Below, piece by piece: positions 1-7,705 of a stretch of 15,126 nt of DNA. The DNA is from CAZNHL01 sp964572965. GTDB lineage: Bacteria > Bacteroidota > Bacteroidia > Cytophagales > UBA9547. The position numbers and the translations under genes were made by a program. Location of the stretch: positions 1-15,126 of the forward strand of contig CAZNHL010000084.1 of NCBI GenBank assembly GCA_964572965.1, given 5' to 3'. Position 1 is the stretch's first letter. Every line of letters starts with the position of its first letter. Below the pieces are notes generated by a model that was not told the DNA's origin, did not search any database, and was given only the letters and a program-made list of their open reading frames with translations.

Positions 1-1
1 A

Positions 2-286
2 ACAACCTCTTCTGTAGTTTCAATTACAGTATCACAAACTACTGCAATTGATGATAACTTTCTGAAAGATGCGTTCACTGTTTACCCAAACCCGACTACA
101 GGTTTACTTTATGTAAACGACAATATAACCTCTGCAAGCATTTATGAACTTTCTGGTAAACAAATTGAGCAGATTGAACTAAAAGACATCAAACAAATTA
201 ATCTGACAGCTTACACTCAAGGCGTTTACTTGATCAGGCTTCAATCTGAATCAGAAAGCCTGTTTGTAAAAGTTGTAAAAGAGTAA
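2..286 (+). CDS. C-terminal end of a T9SS-exported protein (5' truncated by window)
   Basis: An open frame enters from the left edge and ends at TAA 284-286, leaving 94 residues. The stretch DAFTVYPNPTTGLLYV, followed by short strands with ELSGKQI and ending GVYLIRLQSESESLFVKVVKE, is the T9SS type A sorting domain (the Por secretion tail): YPNP start, GxxL/V motif, a G-Y-L-I-R strand and a basic end. In Bacteroidota this domain directs export across the outer membrane and is removed or anchored at the surface. Only a low-complexity Thr/Ser/Val linker (about residues 1-16) is visible before it, so the catalytic or adhesive part and its function cannot be told. A hairpin terminator follows at 313-341. 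The sorting-domain call is secure and the identity of the protein is unknown. Confidence 0.9.
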   Translation, partial: TTSSVVSITVSQTTAIDDNFLKDAFTVYPNPTTGLLYVNDNITSASIYELSGKQIEQIELKDIKQINLTAYTQGVYLIRLQSESESLFVKVVKE

Positions 287-312
287 GTAATACATCCAAA
301 TTAGTTTTTCGT

Positions 313-341
313 AAAAGTCCGGGTTTATAATCCGGACTTTT
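313..341 (+). terminator. Rho-independent terminator after the T9SS protein
   Basis: AAAAGTCCGG (313-322) and CCGGACTTTT (332-341) form a perfect 10-bp stem with a 9-nt loop, followed by an AT-rich stretch. It lies 26 bp after the stop codon at 286 and before the next promoter. Confidence 0.8.
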
Positions 342-397
342 ATTTTCCGGCCACATCTCTTAAATAACATTCGTATACAACTAACGGAAATCATTCC

Positions 398-405
398 TAA
401 ATTTG
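398..405 (+). promoter_or_regulatory. Bacteroidota -7 promoter element for the AEC permease
   Basis: TAAATTTG matches the Bacteroidota -7 consensus TAnnTTTG exactly. It lies 30 bp before ATG 436, so transcription would start near 412. I see no good TTTG/TTG element about 19 bp upstream. The element overlaps the alternative TTG codon at 403, which argues that 403 is not the translation start. Confidence 0.5.
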
Positions 406-435
406 ACTCCCCGTCAAATTTTCCTGATTCAGTAT

Positions 436-1341
436 ATGATCAACTTTATACTTATCGCTGTTTGTATTGGCGCAGGCCTCGCACTTCGGCGCTGGACCAA
501 TATGCCGTCCGATGCCCACAAAGGCATTAACACATGGATTCTCTATGTAGCACTTCCTGCCTTTTCTTTAAAATACATCCCGACTATCCAGTGGAGCCGG
601 GAATTGATTTTCCCCGCTGTAATGCCACTGATTATCTGGTTTGGTGCCTGGCTATATGTAAGAATTTATGAATCAAGGTATAAAGTAGACAAAGCAACAA
701 AAGGAGGTATGATACTTACCGGCGGATTGGCCAATACGTCATTCATGGGGTTTCCTTTGATTATGGCCTATTTTACAGAGAAAGATTTAAGTATAGCCAT
801 TATTTCAGATCAGATTTCATTTACAGTTTTATCAACTTTGGGTCTGATTGTTGCACTTAAATCATCACAAAGGCAGAAAATCACTTCTGGCGTAATCGTC
901 AAAAAACTATTCCGATTTCCTCCTTTTCTGGCTTTTCTTTTTGCGCTGATTGTGCCGGTTTTTATAGACATTAGCCCTGCCGCTCCTCTTTTCGATAAAC
1001 TGGCTGCAACTGTAGGCCCTTTGGGCTTATTTTCTATTGGTCTCCAATTAAAGCTTGAAGGATGGAGAATGGAACTTCGTCATATAACTGCCGGTATTAT
1101 ATACAAATTGCTGATTGCTCCGGCAATTGTACTCTTAATTGCACTGATTTTTCAGCTGAAAGGAATTATTGCTCAAATCACAGTTTTCGAAGCATCAATG
1201 GCAACTATGGTCACTGCCGGCGTACTGGCAGACGAATATCACCTCAACTCTAAAGTATCAAATCTTATTGTTGGGATAAGCATTCTTTTCTCTTTTATCA
1301 CTACAGCCTTTTGGTGGTGGATATTGCGGCTTCTTTTATAA
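436..1341 (+). CDS. AEC-family (auxin efflux carrier-like) permease
   Basis: This is a 301-residue integral inner-membrane protein with about ten hydrophobic segments, typical in length for the AEC family (PF03547). Family signatures are an early segment followed by LPAFSLKYIP (about residues 41-50), the mid-protein GGLANTSFMGFPLI (about 96-109, the conserved N-T-x-x-x-G-x-P stretch of AEC carriers), and a C-terminal half with EASMATMVTAGVLADEY (about 257-273) matching the family's E-A-x-M-x-T repeat. Members move small organic anions or other solutes. The substrate here cannot be predicted. I chose ATG 436 over the in-frame TTG 403 because 403 falls inside a -7 promoter element and because family members start just before the first membrane helix. 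The two-component genes start 72 bp downstream on the same strand, so co-regulation is possible but not shown. Confidence 0.88.
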   Translation: MINFILIAVCIGAGLALRRWTNMPSDAHKGINTWILYVALPAFSLKYIPTIQWSRELIFPAVMPLIIWFGAWLYVRIYESRYKVDKATKGGMILTGGLANTSFMGFPLIMAYFTEKDLSIAIISDQISFTVLSTLGLIVALKSSQRQKITSGVIVKKLFRFPPFLAFLFALIVPVFIDISPAAPLFDKLAATVGPLGLFSIGLQLKLEGWRMELRHITAGIIYKLLIAPAIVLLIALIFQLKGIIAQITVFEASMATMVTAGVLADEYHLNSKVSNLIVGISILFSFITTAFWWWILRLLL

Positions 1342-1371
1342 TGAACTTTCGGGCAGTATTCTGACTTTTAC

Positions 1372-1390
1372 TACTTCAAGATTACTTCAA
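1372..1390 (+). promoter_or_regulatory. Direct repeats TACTTCAA x2, candidate response-regulator binding site
   Basis: TACTTCAA occurs at 1372-1379 and again at 1383-1390, exactly 11 bp apart and 24-42 bp before the start codon at 1414. OmpR/PhoB-family regulators bind direct repeats with an 11-bp period (about 7 bp plus a 4-bp spacer). The site fits autoregulation by the adjacent regulator. The function is inferred. Confidence 0.4.
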
Positions 1391-1413
1391 AAAGTTTTGC
1401 CTATTTATGTTTT

Positions 1414-2103
1414 ATGAAAGTGCTTATTATTGAAGACCATAAAGAGCTTGCCTCTTCAGTTCACGATTTTCTTGTACAGGAAGGCTATATCTGTGAATTA
1501 AGCTATACCTGCGATGAAGCGAAAGACAAATTGGTCTCTTTTGAATATGACTGTATTTTACTAGACATTATGCTGCCTGACGGCAATGGCCTTGATCTTC
1601 TGGAATTCATTAAGGAACAGCAGATTCAAAGCAATATTTTAATTACCTCTGCCAAAAATGCACTTGATGACAAAGTACGAGGCTTAGAGGAAGGCGCCGA
1701 CGATTACCTGACCAAGCCTTTCCATATGGCGGAGTTACATGCACGCCTGCGCGCTATCTACAGAAGAAAAAATTTAAACGGTGACAAAATCATTCAGTTT
1801 AAAGAAATACGCGCTAATACTGATACATTAGAAGTCTGGATCAATGATAACCTGTTAATACTTACAGGAAAAGAATTTGACCTCATGGTCTATTTTCTGG
1901 TAAATAAAAACCGCGTACTCTCCCGCCAGGCAATTGCCGGGCACCTGTGGGGAGACTATACAGACAACCTGGCTAACTTTGATTTTGTGTACCAGCACGT
2001 AAAAAACCTGCGCAGAAAAATAAGTGCAGCAGGCGGTACAGATTATATAGGCACTGTATATGGACTAGGCTACAAATTTAACGCTACGAAGCATGAAGCT
2101 TAA
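1414..2103 (+). CDS. OmpR/PhoB-family response regulator
   Basis: This 229-residue cytoplasmic transcription regulator has the usual two-domain layout. The receiver domain (about 1-115) has the acidic pair E7/D8, the phospho-acceptor D51 in ILLDIMLPDGNG, T78/S79 in ILITSAK, and K101 in DDYLTKPF. The DNA-binding winged helix (about 126-224) contains LTGKEFDLMVYFL, a recognition region with FVYQHVKNLRRKI, and the C-terminal hairpin TVYGLGYKF. All residues needed for phosphorylation are present. Its last 11 bp overlap the start of the histidine-kinase gene, so the two are translated together and act as a cognate pair. It probably activates or represses target genes on phosphorylation. The targets are unknown, though the repeats just upstream suggest it controls its own gene. 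Confidence 0.95.
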   Translation: MKVLIIEDHKELASSVHDFLVQEGYICELSYTCDEAKDKLVSFEYDCILLDIMLPDGNGLDLLEFIKEQQIQSNILITSAKNALDDKVRGLEEGADDYLTKPFHMAELHARLRAIYRRKNLNGDKIIQFKEIRANTDTLEVWINDNLLILTGKEFDLMVYFLVNKNRVLSRQAIAGHLWGDYTDNLANFDFVYQHVKNLRRKISAAGGTDYIGTVYGLGYKFNATKHEA

Positions 2104-3460
2104 TTATAAATTCACTCTCTGGTACCTCTCTATTACTTTTTTTGTAATGCTTATAGGAGGCGCAATTGTTTATTATGAAGTAAAGCACGAAATAGACAAT
2201 GCAGAAGTGGGCCGCCTTAAACGCATCAATGACAATCTGGCTGCCAAATTAAAAGATAAAGGTGTAAATGATGTTGAAATCAATAAAAGAGCGGAAATAA
2301 TAGAATTCGAAGAGCCTTTACCACTTCAAAAATCAAAAGTTGTTTACCATAGCCGCTGGAACACCCAGCTTCAATGTAAAGAGTGTAAAATGGTTGTCAG
2401 CTCTTTCTATACTATCGCCGGTAAAAATTACAGTATTTCAACCTATGATTATGTTGTTAAATCCTCTGAAATACTGGCAGGCGTGCTTGGGTCTTTCAAA
2501 TGGATTTTAGTACTGCTATTGCTATTTGTATGGGTTTCCGGCCTGCTGATTTCAAAACGGATACTGGCTCCTTTCGAAGAAACTCTCAGGGTGATACAAT
2601 CATTTAACCTCAAACAGAAAAAACAGGTAGAATTGCCGCATACACGTACTGCTGAATTTAAAGAGCTGAATAGTTTCCTGAAAAAAATGACCGACAAAGC
2701 GCTCGAAGACTATTTAATGCTGAAAGAGTTTACAGAAAATGCTTCTCACGAATTGCAGACTCCACTTGCCGTAATCAGAAGTAAACTGGAATTATTGATT
2801 GAAACTGATATCAGCGACAACCAGGCATCGCACATCAATGCCATTAACAATTCTGTCAATAAACTATCTAATATTCACAAATCGCTGATACTGCTTACCA
2901 AACTGGAAAATCATGAATATACAGCAGGACAGGCAATTGATTTCAGCCAGATTGTAAATGATGCTATTTCAAATTTTAAAGAGCTGATTGAAATGAAAAA
3001 CATCAGACATGAAATAGCTATTACACCAAATGTCCATTTGCATTTCAATACAATACTTGCAGATATACTTGTAACAAACCTGATCAGCAATTCAATCAGG
3101 CACAACCAGCCTGAGAACGGCACAATTCAGATCATACTTACCGAAAAACATTTACTGATCCGTAATTCCGGCGTAACACCAGAAGGAACCCCTGACCAGA
3201 TGTTTCTTCGCTTCAAGAAAAGTAACCAAAGCAACAATTCTATTGGCCTTGGTTTATCTATTGTAAAACAGATATGTGACATCAATGGCTTCACTATTAA
3301 ATATACTTATGAGAATAGTCTGCACCAGATTTATGTAAGTTTTAAACCGGAAACAAACACAACATCTGAGGCACATCTTTTATACGACATAAAAACACTG
3401 CCACAAACAGCATACAATCAATCCGAAAATATTGACATGCAAAAGGTAGCAACAAACTGA
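2093..3460 (+). CDS. Membrane sensor histidine kinase, partner of the upstream regulator
   Basis: This 455-residue inner-membrane kinase starts 11 bp inside the end of the regulator gene. Helix 1 (about 8-28) and helix 2 (about 134-153) enclose a roughly 105-residue periplasmic sensor region that contains C95-K-E-C98, a CxxC pair. A short HAMP-like linker follows. The HisKA domain has the H-box FTENASHELQTPLAVI with phospho-acceptor H219. The HATPase_c domain has the N-box NLISNSIRHN (329-338), a G1 region IRNSG (357-361) where Asn replaces the usual Asp, as often happens in Bacteroidota kinases, the F-box MFLRFKK (370-376) and the G2 box GLGLSIVKQI (385-394). After about residue 420 there is a 35-residue hydrophilic tail with no recognised domain. 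It should autophosphorylate H219 and pass the phosphate to D51 of its partner. The signal is unknown. Confidence 0.94.
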   Translation: MKLNYKFTLWYLSITFFVMLIGGAIVYYEVKHEIDNAEVGRLKRINDNLAAKLKDKGVNDVEINKRAEIIEFEEPLPLQKSKVVYHSRWNTQLQCKECKMVVSSFYTIAGKNYSISTYDYVVKSSEILAGVLGSFKWILVLLLLFVWVSGLLISKRILAPFEETLRVIQSFNLKQKKQVELPHTRTAEFKELNSFLKKMTDKALEDYLMLKEFTENASHELQTPLAVIRSKLELLIETDISDNQASHINAINNSVNKLSNIHKSLILLTKLENHEYTAGQAIDFSQIVNDAISNFKELIEMKNIRHEIAITPNVHLHFNTILADILVTNLISNSIRHNQPENGTIQIILTEKHLLIRNSGVTPEGTPDQMFLRFKKSNQSNNSIGLGLSIVKQICDINGFTIKYTYENSLHQIYVSFKPETNTTSEAHLLYDIKTLPQTAYNQSENIDMQKVATN

Positions 3461-3670
3461 TTCAACAAAAAAAGTATTCAGCTTGTCACGTATAAGTATC
3501 TGGACTTAAGCGATTTTTTTTATTCTTAATACATAGTGTTTAAGCGCCGGATTAAATAAGCGGCAATATTTGTAAAATTGATTTTCTATGTCACCTTTTT
3601 CCTTTCTGTTATGAAATTTCAATACAGTTAATTTATTTAAAGAAGGCCCAAAAACTTATGTATATGAACT

Positions 3671-3690
3671 ATTCAGGAGATTACCTGAAT
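3671..3690. promoter_or_regulatory. Perfect inverted repeat upstream of the SDR gene, candidate operator
   Basis: ATTCAGG (3671-3677) and CCTGAAT (3684-3690) are perfect inverted arms around a 6-bp spacer. They lie 17 bp before the start codon at 3708. No T-run follows, so it is not a terminator. Its size suits a dimeric repressor site. No regulator gene is adjacent on this side. Confidence 0.4.
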
Positions 3691-3707
3691 GGTAAACAAA
3701 AAACAAC

Positions 3708-4502
3708 ATGGACTTACAACTAAAAAACAAAACAGCATTTATCAGCGGTTCAACTCAAGGAATCGGTTTTGCAATTGCCAAACAATTACTGCAAGAAGGA
3801 GCCAAAGTAATTATCAATGGCCGTACGATACAACGTGTTAACGAAGCCGTTGAAAAACTTAAAAATGAAACCTCTAATGGTGACGTTTCAGGAATTGAAG
3901 CTGATTTTTCAAAAGCTGATGAAATCAACGCCCTGTTAAAAAGACTACCGGAAGTTGATATCCTGATCAATAATGCAGGCATTTTTGAACCGAAACCTTT
4001 TGTTGAAATTACAGATGAAGACTGGTTTAAATTTTACGAAGTGAACGTGTTAAGCGGAGTACGTTTATCTCGCCATTATTTCCCTAAAATGTTGGCTAAA
4101 AACTGGGGAAGAATCATTTTCATTTCCAGCGAATCGGCAGTAAATATTCCTGAAGAAATGATTCATTACGGAATGACTAAAACCGCCCAATTATCAATCA
4201 GCAGGGGCTTGGCAGAATTAACTAAAGGTACCAATGTAACCGTAAACGCTGTCTTACCCGGGCCAACCAAATCTGAAGGTGTCGGTGAGTTTATAAATCA
4301 ACTGGCAGCATCTCAAAATCAGACTCCTGCCGAAGCAGAAAGAGATTTCTTTAAAACAGCACGCCCTACTTCATTGCTTCAACGTTTTTCTTCGGTAGAC
4401 GAAGTTGCCAACATGGTTACCTATATCTCCAGTCCTTTATCTTCCGCTACCAATGGCGCCGCTGTTAAAGTTGACGGTGGTACTTCAAAATTCATTTTAT
4501 AA
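3708..4502 (+). CDS. Classical short-chain dehydrogenase/reductase (SDR)
   Basis: This 264-residue cytoplasmic NAD(P)-dependent oxidoreductase has the length of classical SDRs. The Rossmann cofactor motif is GSTQGIG (14-20). NNAG (88-91) stabilises the fold. The catalytic set is S140 (in IIFISSES), Y154 and K158 (YGMTK), with N113 as the fourth member. PGP (184-186) and VDGG (255-258) are conserved C-terminal features. R39 after the second strand (INGRT) suggests NADP preference. The aldo/keto reductase gene starts 4 bp after the stop, so the two are almost certainly one operon. The substrate cannot be predicted; SDRs next to AKRs often handle reactive carbonyls or secondary metabolites. A perfect inverted repeat just upstream may control the pair. 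Confidence 0.93.
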   Translation: MDLQLKNKTAFISGSTQGIGFAIAKQLLQEGAKVIINGRTIQRVNEAVEKLKNETSNGDVSGIEADFSKADEINALLKRLPEVDILINNAGIFEPKPFVEITDEDWFKFYEVNVLSGVRLSRHYFPKMLAKNWGRIIFISSESAVNIPEEMIHYGMTKTAQLSISRGLAELTKGTNVTVNAVLPGPTKSEGVGEFINQLAASQNQTPAEAERDFFKTARPTSLLQRFSSVDEVANMVTYISSPLSSATNGAAVKVDGGTSKFIL

Positions 4503-4506
4503 ACTT

Positions 4507-5481
4507 ATGACTTTGAAAAGACAACTAGGAAACTCCGATTTACATGTAGCTCCGCTTACTTTCGGAGGTAACGTATTTGGCTGGACAGTAGACGAACCAA
4601 CATCATTCCGGCTTTTGGACTCTTTTATTGAAGCTGGTTTTAATTTCATCGATACAGCTGATTCATACTCCCATTGGGCACCAGGCAATAAAGGTGGCGA
4701 ATCTGAAACTGTAATAGGGAATTGGCATAGCCAGCGCGGCAACCGCGACAAAATAATCATTGCTACAAAAGTAGGAACAGTGGTAGGTGAAAACAGAAAA
4801 GACATTTCAAAAGCCTACATTCTTAAATCGGTAGAAGCATCGCTGAAACGTCTAAAAACTGACTATATAGACCTATACCAAACACATTGGGACAACTACC
4901 AAACACCTGTCGAAGAAACGCTCCAAACCTATGACGAATTAATAAAATCCGGTAAAGTTCGCTGGATAGGAGCATCAAACCTTTCACCCCAAAGACTGAA
5001 AGACTCTCTGGAAATAAGTAAAAAACATGGCTACCCTTCTTATATTTCATTTCAGCCTTTGTATAATTTATATGACCGTGAAGTATTTGAAAAAGAGCTG
5101 GAACAGATTTGCCTTGATAACCATATCGGTGTCATTAATTACTATGCATTGGCAAGTGGATTTCTTTCAGGGAAATATCGTTCAGAAGCAGATCTTTCAA
5201 AAAGTGTAAGAGGCCAAGGAAACAAAAAATACCTGAATGAACGTGGTTTAGGTATTTTGACGGCCTTAGATGAAGTTGCTAAAAAGCACAACACCGCAGT
5301 TACAAGCGTTGCAATAGCCTGGTTACTTACCAGAAACTCTGTGACAGCTCCAATTGCAAGTGCCACAAACACAGACCAATTAAATGCACTAATAAAAGCC
5401 ACAGAACTGAAATTAGACGATCAGTCAATAGCACTGCTTAATAACGCTAGTAAATGGCAGGTTATTAAAAAACATGATTAA
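4507..5481 (+). CDS. Aldo/keto reductase
   Basis: This 324-residue cytoplasmic NADPH-dependent oxidoreductase folds as a TIM barrel and should reduce aldehydes or ketones to alcohols. The catalytic tetrad is complete: D49 and Y54 in FIDTADSYSHW, K88 in IIIATKVG, and H127 in LYQTHWDN. GKVRWIGASNLS and the late VAIAWLLTRN / TAPIASATNTDQL stretch are the family's conserved substrate and cofactor-binding segments. An open frame extends upstream to 4405, but ATG 4507 is the better start. It lies 4 bp after the SDR stop, and from there the protein begins KRQLGNSDLHVAPLTFGG, the standard AKR N-terminus. The extra upstream residues would overlap the SDR gene and look unlike protein. The substrate is unknown. 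Confidence 0.94.
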   Translation: MTLKRQLGNSDLHVAPLTFGGNVFGWTVDEPTSFRLLDSFIEAGFNFIDTADSYSHWAPGNKGGESETVIGNWHSQRGNRDKIIIATKVGTVVGENRKDISKAYILKSVEASLKRLKTDYIDLYQTHWDNYQTPVEETLQTYDELIKSGKVRWIGASNLSPQRLKDSLEISKKHGYPSYISFQPLYNLYDREVFEKELEQICLDNHIGVINYYALASGFLSGKYRSEADLSKSVRGQGNKKYLNERGLGILTALDEVAKKHNTAVTSVAIAWLLTRNSVTAPIASATNTDQLNALIKATELKLDDQSIALLNNASKWQVIKKHD

Positions 5482-5498
5482 TGACGCTGATTTTTTGT

Positions 5499-5726
5499 TT
5501 AAGTCAACAGATCAGAGCCTGATTTACCGATTTTACAGGTATTTATCCTAAGTATCTTATAAAGCGGACAAAAGCGTAAAAAGCTCGTTAAAACTAAAAT
5601 AATGGCTATACTCATCGCCACTATTGCCCATAAACCTATAATCATACCGGTAAAACACAAAATAGCAATCATTACCGCAATTACCGTTCTGATAATACGG
5701 TCGTTTGTACCCAGATTCGTTTTCAT
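5499..5726 (-). CDS. DUF2892 / YgaP-type small inner-membrane protein
   Basis: This 75-residue protein has two hydrophobic helices (about 13-33 and 35-52). The opening MKTNLGTNDRIIR, the later RFCPLYKILRINTC and the overall length match the DUF2892 family (PF11127), which resembles the membrane part of YgaP. Members have the N-x-G-x-x-D-R-x-x-R start and a CPLY-x-x-x-x-I-x-T end. The biochemical role is unknown. YgaP itself has a rhodanese domain, which is absent here. The frame stays open upstream to 5822, but ATG 5726 gives the family start and the upstream residues look random. It is convergent with the aldo/keto reductase, with 17 bp between the stops and no obvious terminator. Confidence 0.85.
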   Translation of the reverse strand: MKTNLGTNDRIIRTVIAVMIAILCFTGMIIGLWAIVAMSIAIILVLTSFLRFCPLYKILRINTCKIGKSGSDLLT

Positions 5727-6012
5727 GATTTCATAAGCTGTTATATTGAATGTAACGTTTTTTTCGTAAAAACCGCTAAAATACAAAGCAACAACCTTCA
5801 CACACAACACATTAAACACCAACAGTTTGTAGAAAAATTACACACCAAAAACCTCTTTATCATACTAACAAAAAATATTCAGCTGCTTTTATCTGGGGAA
5901 TAGTAGCCATATCCTTACATCTGTACTAAAACTAAGCTTTATAAAAATGATTGGTACAGTGATTGTATTAATATTATAGAGAAATACTTTTTTTATTCTA
6001 AATGCTAATACC

Positions 6013-6189
6013 ATGTACAAATTACCACAAAGCGATTTCACGAAGTCTGAATTCATGAAAAGACCATTACGCCCGCTTTCTGCGTCAAAAGAAAGTACCG
6101 GAAAACAAAAACACAATGAGCACTTCTCTGAAACCCGCTCAGAAAGGAACCTTACAGCTTCAACTCAGAAAGAGACTTATGTGTATTAA
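6013..6189 (+). CDS. Possible small hydrophilic protein, 58 residues
   Basis: A 58-codon frame begins MYKLPQSDFTKSEF, contains RPLRPLSASKESTGKQ and ends KETYVY before TAA 6187-6189. It is rich in K, S, T and E with no hydrophobic segment, signal peptide or known motif. It sits alone in a 659-bp gap between the DUF2892 gene and the PQQ dehydrogenase, and a weak hairpin follows at 6198-6229. I do not recognise it. A frame this long can arise by chance in AT-rich DNA, and the opposite strand is also open here, so the call is tentative. It could instead be noncoding leader DNA. Confidence 0.3.
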   Translation: MYKLPQSDFTKSEFMKRPLRPLSASKESTGKQKHNEHFSETRSERNLTASTQKETYVY

Positions 6190-6197
6190 ATAAAAAA

Positions 6198-6240
6198 GGT
6201 TAGTTTTTGTGCTTAGGCCAATGCTAACCCTTATTATTTT
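6198..6240 (+). terminator. Weak terminator-like hairpin
   Basis: GGTTAG (6198-6203) pairs with CTAACC (6224-6229) around a 20-nt loop, followed by a T-rich run (6231-6240). It lies 8 bp after the possible 58-residue gene. The stem is short and the loop long, so function is uncertain. Confidence 0.3.
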
Positions 6241-6385
6241 TAGCCCTATTCATTAAATTTAGTTACTCTATCGGCTTAACCCATCAAAGGATATATATTT
6301 AAATATCAGTAGGTTAAAAACAATCAAACTTTAGACTAGAATTACTATTTTTAACAATAACCAACACACTACAACCTATATTATT

Positions 6386-7705
6386 ATGAAATCAACTCTA
6401 TTAACAATTGCGTGTGCTATGCTGACGGTTTTCCAAAGTAATGCACAAACATATACAAGCCAGCAAGTTGTAAATAACATCAGTTCGCCAACTGCTTTTG
6501 CCTTTGCTGATCAAAACCTCATTTTTGTCACTGAAAAAGCCGGCAAGCTAAGAGTAATCAAAAACAATACTTTATTAAGCAAAGCAGCCATTACGCTTTC
6601 GGTATCTACAGAAAGCGAGCGTGGCCTTATTGGCATAGCTGTTGACCCAGAATTCAGTAGCAATAAATTGGTTTACCTTTATTACACAGTTTCAGGCACC
6701 CCGAAATTTAACAGAATAGAAAGATATAAATTCGAAAGTGATACTCTTACACTTTCAACGAAACAAACAATTCTGGAACTAAATCAGCTATCAGCCGGCA
6801 ATCATAATGGCGGCGCGTTGAATTTTGGCCCTGACGGTAAGCTATATATCGGGGTTGGTGAAAATGCGGTAGGAAGTAATTCACAAAACCTTGACAATTA
6901 CCTGGGAAAAATCCTGCGCGTTAATTCTGATGGCTCCGTTCCGACAGGCAATCCATTTACCGGCAATGATGCCAAATCAAGAATATGGGCTTATGGGCTC
7001 AGAAACCCATATACGTTTACATTTGATCCGGCTTCAGACAGACTATTCATCAATGATGTAGGAGAAGGAACGTGGGAAGAAATCAATGACGGTACTACAG
7101 GCGGTCTTAATTTTGGCTGGCCAAGTAAGGAAGGAAAATGTGTAAATAATTGTACCGGCTATACAGACCCATTATATGCATATGGACATGGAAATGGCGT
7201 AAATTTAGGATGTTCGATCATTGGAGGCACATTTTTCAATCCGACAACAACTAACTACCCTACTAACCTGAAAGGTAAATACTTTTATACTGATTTTTGC
7301 GGAGACTGGATTAACTATATAGATCCGTCAAATCCAGTTACATCAACAAACTTAATTACCAGTCTGCCCGGCGGCATCACTTACCTGCTCACCGGACCTG
7401 ACGGCAATTTATACTTCCTGAGCAGAGCAAACGGAGCTTTGTACAAAATCACTTCAGACAATGTGACTGCTGTAGACGACACTCAATTGGACAATAGTTT
7501 CAACGTGTACCCTAACCCAACTTCAGGTATTATAAAAGTGGAATCCGATAAAGGGTTCGCTACAACAATAACCGACCACTTGGGCAGAGAAGTATATAAA
7601 ACGGCTTCTTTAAATAGCACTCAGGAAATAGACATCAGTCATCTTTCGCCAGGCTTCTACTTTTTACAATCAGGTGATAATAAAACGAAATTGATTAAAT
7701 ACTAA
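6386..7705 (+). CDS. Secreted PQQ-dependent aldose/sorbosone-type dehydrogenase with T9SS tail
   Basis: This 439-residue exported enzyme is a six-bladed beta-propeller of the glucose/sorbosone dehydrogenase family (GSDH, PF07995; relative of soluble glucose dehydrogenase and YliI). It should oxidise sugars at C1 using PQQ. A signal peptide (1-20, SNA before Q21) precedes the propeller (about 22-357). Family motifs include FVTEKAGKLRVI (47-58), ERGLIGIAVDPEF (78-90), NHNGGALNFGPDGKLYIGVGE (139-159) with H140 aligning to the catalytic-base His of the family, GKILRVNSDG (174-183), RIWAYGLRNPYTFTFDP (199-215) with R206, and NDVGEGTWEEIN (223-234). Residues from about 370 (SFNVYPNPTSGIIKV) to 439 form a T9SS type A sorting domain, so the enzyme is sent to the surface or outside. 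Cofactor and substrate are inferred from the family; I see no PQQ synthesis genes here. Confidence 0.9.
   Translation: MKSTLLTIACAMLTVFQSNAQTYTSQQVVNNISSPTAFAFADQNLIFVTEKAGKLRVIKNNTLLSKAAITLSVSTESERGLIGIAVDPEFSSNKLVYLYYTVSGTPKFNRIERYKFESDTLTLSTKQTILELNQLSAGNHNGGALNFGPDGKLYIGVGENAVGSNSQNLDNYLGKILRVNSDGSVPTGNPFTGNDAKSRIWAYGLRNPYTFTFDPASDRLFINDVGEGTWEEINDGTTGGLNFGWPSKEGKCVNNCTGYTDPLYAYGHGNGVNLGCSIIGGTFFNPTTTNYPTNLKGKYFYTDFCGDWINYIDPSNPVTSTNLITSLPGGITYLLTGPDGNLYFLSRANGALYKITSDNVTAVDDTQLDNSFNVYPNPTSGIIKVESDKGFATTITDHLGREVYKTASLNSTQEIDISHLSPGFYFLQSGDNKTKLIKY

Larger units (their letters stand above)
5727..6385. other. Gene-poor AT-rich interval
   Basis: Apart from the possible 58-residue frame at 6013-6189 and the weak hairpin after it, I see no gene, RNA or repeat here. 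It must hold the promoter of the DUF2892 gene (minus strand) and that of the PQQ dehydrogenase (plus strand), but neither shows an exact TAnnTTTG element. Confidence 0.5.

Noticed and set aside
403..435. TTG start extending the AEC permease by 11 residues
   Set aside because: The codon lies inside an exact TAnnTTTG promoter element, and ATG 436 fits the family N-terminus.
3506..3546. TTAAGCG direct repeat (3506-3512, 3540-3546) after the kinase gene
   Set aside because: Short, 34 bp apart and without other structure; likely chance. The nearby T-run has no stable stem before it, so no terminator was called.
4405..4506. Upstream extension of the aldo/keto reductase
   Set aside because: It overlaps the SDR coding region out of frame and reads as non-protein sequence; ATG 4507 gives the family N-terminus.
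5889..6116. 75-residue minus-strand frame in the gap
   Set aside because: Cys/Phe-rich with no recognisable pattern, and antisense to the more plausible 58-residue frame.
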